From positions 1-64,000 of the forward strand of contig CANRBJ010000004.1 of the NCBI GenBank assembly GCA_947628815.1: a stretch of DNA of 64,000 bases, written 5' to 3'. Source of the DNA: an uncultured Clostridia bacterium. GTDB taxonomy: Bacteria; Bacillota; Clostridia; TANB77; CAG-508. The position numbers and the translations under genes were made by a program. Below are positions 59,024-64,000 of this stretch, in pieces (position 1 is the stretch's first letter; the number at the start of each line of letters is the position of its first letter). A model generated the notes under the pieces. That model did no database searches. It had not been told where the DNA came from and saw nothing but the letters and a program-made list of their open reading frames with translations.

Positions 59024-59570
59024 ATGCAAGCAGTACAAGAAAAAAATGAAATAAATAATTCAAATATATTTGTAGCAATTGATGTTGAAACTACAGGATT
59101 ATCACCAGTAAAAAATGAATTAATAGAAGTAAGTGCAATAAAGTATGAGGGAACTAAAAAAATAGATACTTTTTCTACCTTAATAAAACCAAAAGTAAGT
59201 ATACCTTATCATATTACAAACATCACAGGAATTACAAATAAAATGGTAGAACAGTCACCTATGGTAGAAGAAATAATGCCATTATTAGTAGATTTTATTG
59301 GTAATTATCCAATTATTGCACATAATGCACGGGTTTGATTATAGCTTTATACAAAATTATTCAAATAATAGTTTTTCGAAGAATAAAGTAATTGATACTG
59401 TTGCAATAGGAAGAAAATTATATCCAAAACTTCCTAATCATAAATTATGGACTATAGCAAAATATATAGGAATAACTGAAGATGGATTTCATAGAGCAGA
59501 ATTTGACTGCGAATGTTGTGCTAAAATCTATATGGAGTATTTGAAATCTATACATATTAATAAAAACTAA
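59024..59570 (+). CDS. DnaQ-like 3'-5' exonuclease, with a +1 shift at CGG
   Basis: FVAIDVETTGLSPVKNELIEVSAIKYEG...IIAHNA-[CGGG]-FDYSFIQNY; 547 nt minus 1 = 182 codons. Confidence 0.93.
59330..59332 (+). other. +1 frameshift site 10 (DnaQ-like): CAT AAT GCA CGG|G TTT GAT; 0-frame runs CGG GTT TGA
   Basis: Restores ExoII motif AHNA-G-FDYSF. Confidence 0.94.
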
Positions 59571-59585
59571 GAGGAGGAAAAACAT

Positions 59586-60335
59586 ATGAAAGCATTAGTA
59601 ACAGGAGCATCTTCCGGAATAGGAAGAGATATTGCAAGAATTCTAAGCAAAATGGGATATGATATTATTGCAGTTGCAAGAGATGGAAATAAATTAAATG
59701 ATTTAAAAGAAGAACTTTCTACAAAAGTAGAAATTATTGCATTAGATTTATCAGATAATGAAAGCTGTGTAGCATTATATAAAGCAGTAAAAAATAAAAA
59801 TATAGATGTTTTAATTAATAATGCAGGTTTTGGCGACTTTGGTGAATTTACAAAAACAGATTTGGATAAAGAGATTAATATGATTAATACAAATATTACA
59901 GCAGTGCATATATTAACAAAGTTGTTTTTGCAAGATATGGTAAAAAAAGATAAAGGATATATTTTAAATGTTGCATCAATTGCAGGTTTTATGCCAGGTC
60001 CACTTATGGCAACATATTATTCTACAAAATCATATATTGTGCGCTTAACCCAAGGCATTTATACAGAACTTAAAAAAAATAAATCTAATGTTTCTATAAG
60101 TGTTCTATGTCCAGGACCTGTAAAAACCAACTTTGATAATGTAGCAAACGTAAAATTTAATTTAAAGTCTATGAGTAGCGAATATGTAGCAAAGTATGCA
60201 ATAAATAAGATGTTTAAGCATAAATTAATTATATTACCAGGAATAAAAATAAAACTTGCAAAATTTTTAGCAAAAATTTCACCAGAAAAATTAACTGCAA
60301 GAGTTTGCTATCATATGCAAAAAATGAAAAAATGA
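59586..60335 (+). CDS. Short-chain dehydrogenase/reductase
   Basis: ALVTGASSGIGRDIARIL, LINNAGFGDFG, YYSTKSYI. Confidence 0.93.
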   Translation: MKALVTGASSGIGRDIARILSKMGYDIIAVARDGNKLNDLKEELSTKVEIIALDLSDNESCVALYKAVKNKNIDVLINNAGFGDFGEFTKTDLDKEINMINTNITAVHILTKLFLQDMVKKDKGYILNVASIAGFMPGPLMATYYSTKSYIVRLTQGIYTELKKNKSNVSISVLCPGPVKTNFDNVANVKFNLKSMSSEYVAKYAINKMFKHKLIILPGIKIKLAKFLAKISPEKLTARVCYHMQKMKK

Positions 60336-60382
60336 GAAAGACTCTATTTTACTTTTATAGTAGAATAGAGTCTTTTCTTAGC

Positions 60383-62590
60383 CTAGTTAGATAAAGTGAT
60401 TTTTACAACAGTTCCTTGTTCAACTGAAGTATCACTCGCTGGTTCTTGTTTTGTAACTGTTCCAGAATTTCCTTCTATAGTTATATTTAAGTTTTTCGAT
60501 TTTAAAGAATTCTCAGCCTGAGCCGCAGTCATACCTTCTAAATTAGGAACAGTAGTCGAAGTTCTAACATTATTTTCTGCTGTATATAACATAACAAGAG
60601 AATCATCTACTAACTTTGTTCCAGCTTTAGGAACTTGGTCTGTTACTAAAATTTCATTCTTGTTTCCATTTAAAGTAAAGTTGTAGCGAAAACCTGCAGC
60701 ATCTAAAATTTTACCTGCTTCTGTTACGGTTTTATTTTTTACGTTAGGCACAGTTTTTAAAGTATCTGAAGAAGTTCCAATTTCAACCTCATCTGGTGAA
60801 ATGCCAAGATAAGGTAATACTTCAGACAAGATATTCGAAACAACAGGGCCTGCTACAGTTCCACCGTGGTAGTTTTTAACTTGTGGATCATATAGTGCTA
60901 CAAGAACAACTAATTCAGGATTTTCAGCAGGTGAAACAGCTATAAAAGATGCAACATATCCAAAATCTTCATCCTCAACAGGAGGTTCAGATGTTCCAGT
61001 TTTTCCTCCTACAGAATATCCAGTAACAGCACCAGGATTACCCGTACCATCAGTAACAACAGATTCCATCATATCAAGCATTTTTTCAGCAGTTTCAGAT
61101 GAAATTACTTGACGTACTTCTTCTGCATCAATATTAGTAACAGCATTTGTATCTGTATTTATAATCTCTTTTACAATTCTAGGTTTCATTAAAATACCAT
61201 CATTAGCAATAGAAGAAATAGCAGTTATAAGTTGAATAGGTGTTACTTTAATACGTTGACCAAATGCCATTGTTGCAAGTTCAGTTGGGCCAACTTTATC
61301 TTCTTGATGAAAATCACTATTTATTTCTTCTGGTAATCCAATTCCTGTTTTTGAAAATAAACCATAGGCTTGGTAGTATTTATATAAATTACGCGTACCA
61401 ATTTTTCTAGCAAGTTGCATCATCCCTGGGTTACAAGAATTTTCTAATACTTGCCTTAGGGTTTGTGTTCCATGAGCGGTGTTAGACCAACAACGAATTT
61501 TTTTATCAGCAACCATTTCAAACCCTAGACAACTAAATTCATTAGCAACATCTGTTTTTGTAATATTTTCTTCTAAAGCAACTGAAGCATTAATTAATTT
61601 AAAAGTAGAACCAGGTTCATAACGGCTTGAAACCATAATGTTTCTATACATTTCTGTTTTATCACTAGAACTTAAAGAATCCCAACGGTTAATCCAGTAA
61701 GAGGCTGTTGGTGTAAAAGGTGTATTTAAGTCATAGTCTGGATATTGTGCCATTGCTAAAATGTCGCCAGTACTAGGTTTCATAATAATAACATTTCCAT
61801 TACGAGCGTTATTTTTTTCTACTGCCTCTTTTAAATATTTTTCAGCAATTGATTGAATATTTGCATCAATTGTAAGTACTACATTATTACCATTTTCTGC
61901 TTCAATATGTTGACCTTCTTCATCTGAAATTTCATCTTTATTAACATCGGTAGATGTAACAATTTTTCCAGGAGTACCTGTAAGATAAGAGTTATAACTT
62001 CTTTCAATACCATAAATACCTTGGTTATCACTATTACAAAAGCCAATAACATATGCTGCTAAATTGTTATAAGGATAGTATCTTTTTGTATCTTCATCTA
62101 TATTAATACCAGTTGATATTTCATTATCTTTCATCCATTTTTTTAAAGCATCAATTTTATCTTGCTCCACTTTTTTTGCAATAGTTTGAACACTAGAATC
62201 GCTATTTAGTTTTGCTAAAGTTTCTTCATAATCTAGTTCAAAAATTTCAGAAAATGCTTTAGCAATCTTTTCTTTTTTTGCCCTTGTAAGTTCTACTGTT
62301 TTATCTTTAATTTTAGTAGGATTAATTGAAACAGTATCAACTTTTGCACTAATAGCTAAACTTTTTCCATTAGTATCTAAAATATTTCCCCTTTTTGCAC
62401 TAATTAACTTACTAACAGTTTGTTGCTTAAAAGCTTTTTCTTTTAATTCAGCGCCTTGTACAAACTGCAAAAATCCAAGTCTTATCATTAAGCAAAAAAG
62501 TAAAAAAAACATAAATATCATTGTATAACGAAGCCTTTTTGTGGTTACAGTATTAGAAGGCTTTTTTACTTTTTTATTTTTCTTATTCAT
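60383..62590 (-). CDS. Class B penicillin-binding protein (SpoVD/FtsI-like) with C-terminal PASTA domains
   Basis: SSRYEPGSTFKLINASVAL, YSVGGKTGTSEPP; VPNVKNKTVTEAGKILDAAGF and VPNLEGMTAAQAENSLKSKNL. Confidence 0.93.
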   Translation of the reverse strand: MNKKNKKVKKPSNTVTTKRLRYTMIFMFFLLFCLMIRLGFLQFVQGAELKEKAFKQQTVSKLISAKRGNILDTNGKSLAISAKVDTVSINPTKIKDKTVELTRAKKEKIAKAFSEIFELDYEETLAKLNSDSSVQTIAKKVEQDKIDALKKWMKDNEISTGINIDEDTKRYYPYNNLAAYVIGFCNSDNQGIYGIERSYNSYLTGTPGKIVTSTDVNKDEISDEEGQHIEAENGNNVVLTIDANIQSIAEKYLKEAVEKNNARNGNVIIMKPSTGDILAMAQYPDYDLNTPFTPTASYWINRWDSLSSSDKTEMYRNIMVSSRYEPGSTFKLINASVALEENITKTDVANEFSCLGFEMVADKKIRCWSNTAHGTQTLRQVLENSCNPGMMQLARKIGTRNLYKYYQAYGLFSKTGIGLPEEINSDFHQEDKVGPTELATMAFGQRIKVTPIQLITAISSIANDGILMKPRIVKEIINTDTNAVTNIDAEEVRQVISSETAEKMLDMMESVVTDGTGNPGAVTGYSVGGKTGTSEPPVEDEDFGYVASFIAVSPAENPELVVLVALYDPQVKNYHGGTVAGPVVSNILSEVLPYLGISPDEVEIGTSSDTLKTVPNVKNKTVTEAGKILDAAGFRYNFTLNGNKNEILVTDQVPKAGTKLVDDSLVMLYTAENNVRTSTTVPNLEGMTAAQAENSLKSKNLNITIEGNSGTVTKQEPASDTSVEQGTVVKITLSN

Positions 62591-62749
62591 AGTATCACCA
62601 TTTTTCTTTTGAAATTATTGTCAAAAACATTGTATCTTAAATGATGAGAAAAATCAATAAAAGTAAAAAAATATCGAAATCTTTTTGTTGACAAAAGTAA
62701 AACTTACTATATAATAGTATGTGAAAATTAAAGATAAAGGAGGTCTATT

Positions 62750-64000
62750 ATGGCTCAAGAAGTAACAAACGAGGAACAAGAAAAAATTAAGAAAATGATT
62801 GATGACTTAGTACAAAGAGCAAAAGTTGCATCAATGGAATATAAAAAATTAGATCAAGATACAGTAAATAATATAATAAAAAAGATGTCAATGGCAGGAC
62901 TTGAAAATCATATGAAGCTTGCAAAAATGGCTGTAGATGAAACTCATCGTGGAATTTATGAGGACAAGATTACAAAGAATATGTTTGCTACAGAATATGT
63001 GTATCATAGCATAAAATATGATAAAACAGTTGGAGTTATTAATGAAAATGTGGAAGAGGGGTATGTAGAAATTGCAGAACCAGTTGGGATAATTGCAGGA
63101 GTAACACCAGTAACTAATCCTACATCTACTACTATGTTTAAATCATTAATATCTGCTAAAACTAGAAATGTAATTATATTTGGTTTTCACCCATCTTCAC
63201 AAAAATGTAGTGTAGAAGCAGCTCGTATTCTTAGAGATGCTGCAATTAGTGCAGGTGCACCAAAAGATTGTATTTTATGGATTGAAGAACCATCTATTAC
63301 AGCAACTAATCTTTTAATGAATCATCCAGATGTAAACTTAATTCTTGCAACTGGAGGAACAGGAATGGTAAGAGCTGCATATTCATGTGGAAAGCCAGCA
63401 TTAGGAGTAGGCCCTGGAAATGTACCTTGCTATATAGATAAAACTGCCAAATTAAAAACATCAGTAAATGATTTAGTAATGTCAAAATCATTTGATAATG
63501 GAATGATATGTGCTTCAGAACAAGCAGCTATTGTAGATAGAGAAATTCATGATGAATTTGAGAAACTTATGAAAGAAGCAGGATGCTATTTTCTAAATGA
63601 AGAGGAAAGAGAAAAACTAAAGGAAAGTATGTTTGATAAGGAAAAAGGATATACTTTAAATTCGCATGTTGTAGGTCAAAGTCCATATGATATTGCAAAA
63701 CAAGCAGGAATTGAAGTGCCAACTGATACTAAAGTTTTAGTAGTATATGAAGAAGGAGTTGGAGTAGATTATCCATTCTCAAGAGAAAAGCTTAGTCCAG
63801 TATTAACATACTATATTGTAGATTCTAAAGAAGAAGGAATCGAAAAAGCAGAACAACTATTAAGATTTGGAGGACTTGGACATTCAGCAGTTATACATTC
63901 AGAAGATGATGATACAATTCTAGAATTTTCAAATCATATGCAAGCAGGAAGAATTATTGTAAATTCTCCATCAACTCATGGAGCAATTGGTGATATTTAT
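62750..64000 (+). CDS. Acetaldehyde/aldehyde dehydrogenase, AdhE-like N-terminal part (runs off window)
   Basis: ATG at 62750 after aaaggaggtctatt; [53 protein letters not shown]. Confidence 0.92.
   Translation, partial: MAQEVTNEEQEKIKKMIDDLVQRAKVASMEYKKLDQDTVNNIIKKMSMAGLENHMKLAKMAVDETHRGIYEDKITKNMFATEYVYHSIKYDKTVGVINENVEEGYVEIAEPVGIIAGVTPVTNPTSTTMFKSLISAKTRNVIIFGFHPSSQKCSVEAARILRDAAISAGAPKDCILWIEEPSITATNLLMNHPDVNLILATGGTGMVRAAYSCGKPALGVGPGNVPCYIDKTAKLKTSVNDLVMSKSFDNGMICASEQAAIVDREIHDEFEKLMKEAGCYFLNEEEREKLKESMFDKEKGYTLNSHVVGQSPYDIAKQAGIEVPTDTKVLVVYEEGVGVDYPFSREKLSPVLTYYIVDSKEEGIEKAEQLLRFGGLGHSAVIHSEDDDTILEFSNHMQAGRIIVNSPSTHGAIGDIY

Overview
Low-GC Firmicutes (Clostridia-like) chromosomal window, mostly housekeeping genes: rsmD, divIVA, sepF, miaA, mutL, groESL, pyrG, feoAB, rimO, deoD, ppaC, hslO, rnhB, rplM-rpsI, lexA, obgE, trpS, rplU-rpmA, aspS, spoVD-like PBP and an adhE-like start. 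Accessory segments are a SipW/TasA-like operon and a three-gene helicase/nuclease/methylase island. The main finding is a genetic-code anomaly. Seven otherwise normal conserved genes (miaA, feoB, rimO, deoD, ppaC, obgE and a DnaQ-like exonuclease) are broken by ten +1 frameshifts. Every break lies at an in-frame CGG codon: NNN-CGG-N must be read as NNN-(C)GGN. Wherever the residue is conserved, GGN is the expected Gly. The rule holds on both strands, and removing one base per site restores each gene to a whole number of codons and a normal length. In a hand scan of all other annotated CDSs I found no in-frame CGG used as an ordinary Arg codon, while CGG in the other two phases is common and harmless. 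This suggests CGG is not a normal triplet codon here: either CGGN is a quadruplet codon (Gly), or CGG is unassigned and triggers efficient +1 frameshifting onto GGN. No tRNA gene is visible in the window, so the decoder must be sought elsewhere in the genome. Secondary observations: a WecA/MraY-like-rubredoxin fusion with an internal Shine-Dalgarno, a MATE-cytidylate-kinase-like fusion, paired Cys/Gly-rich membrane micropeptides, tandem Spo0A boxes, CIRCE, a T-box, and unassigned structured RNAs.
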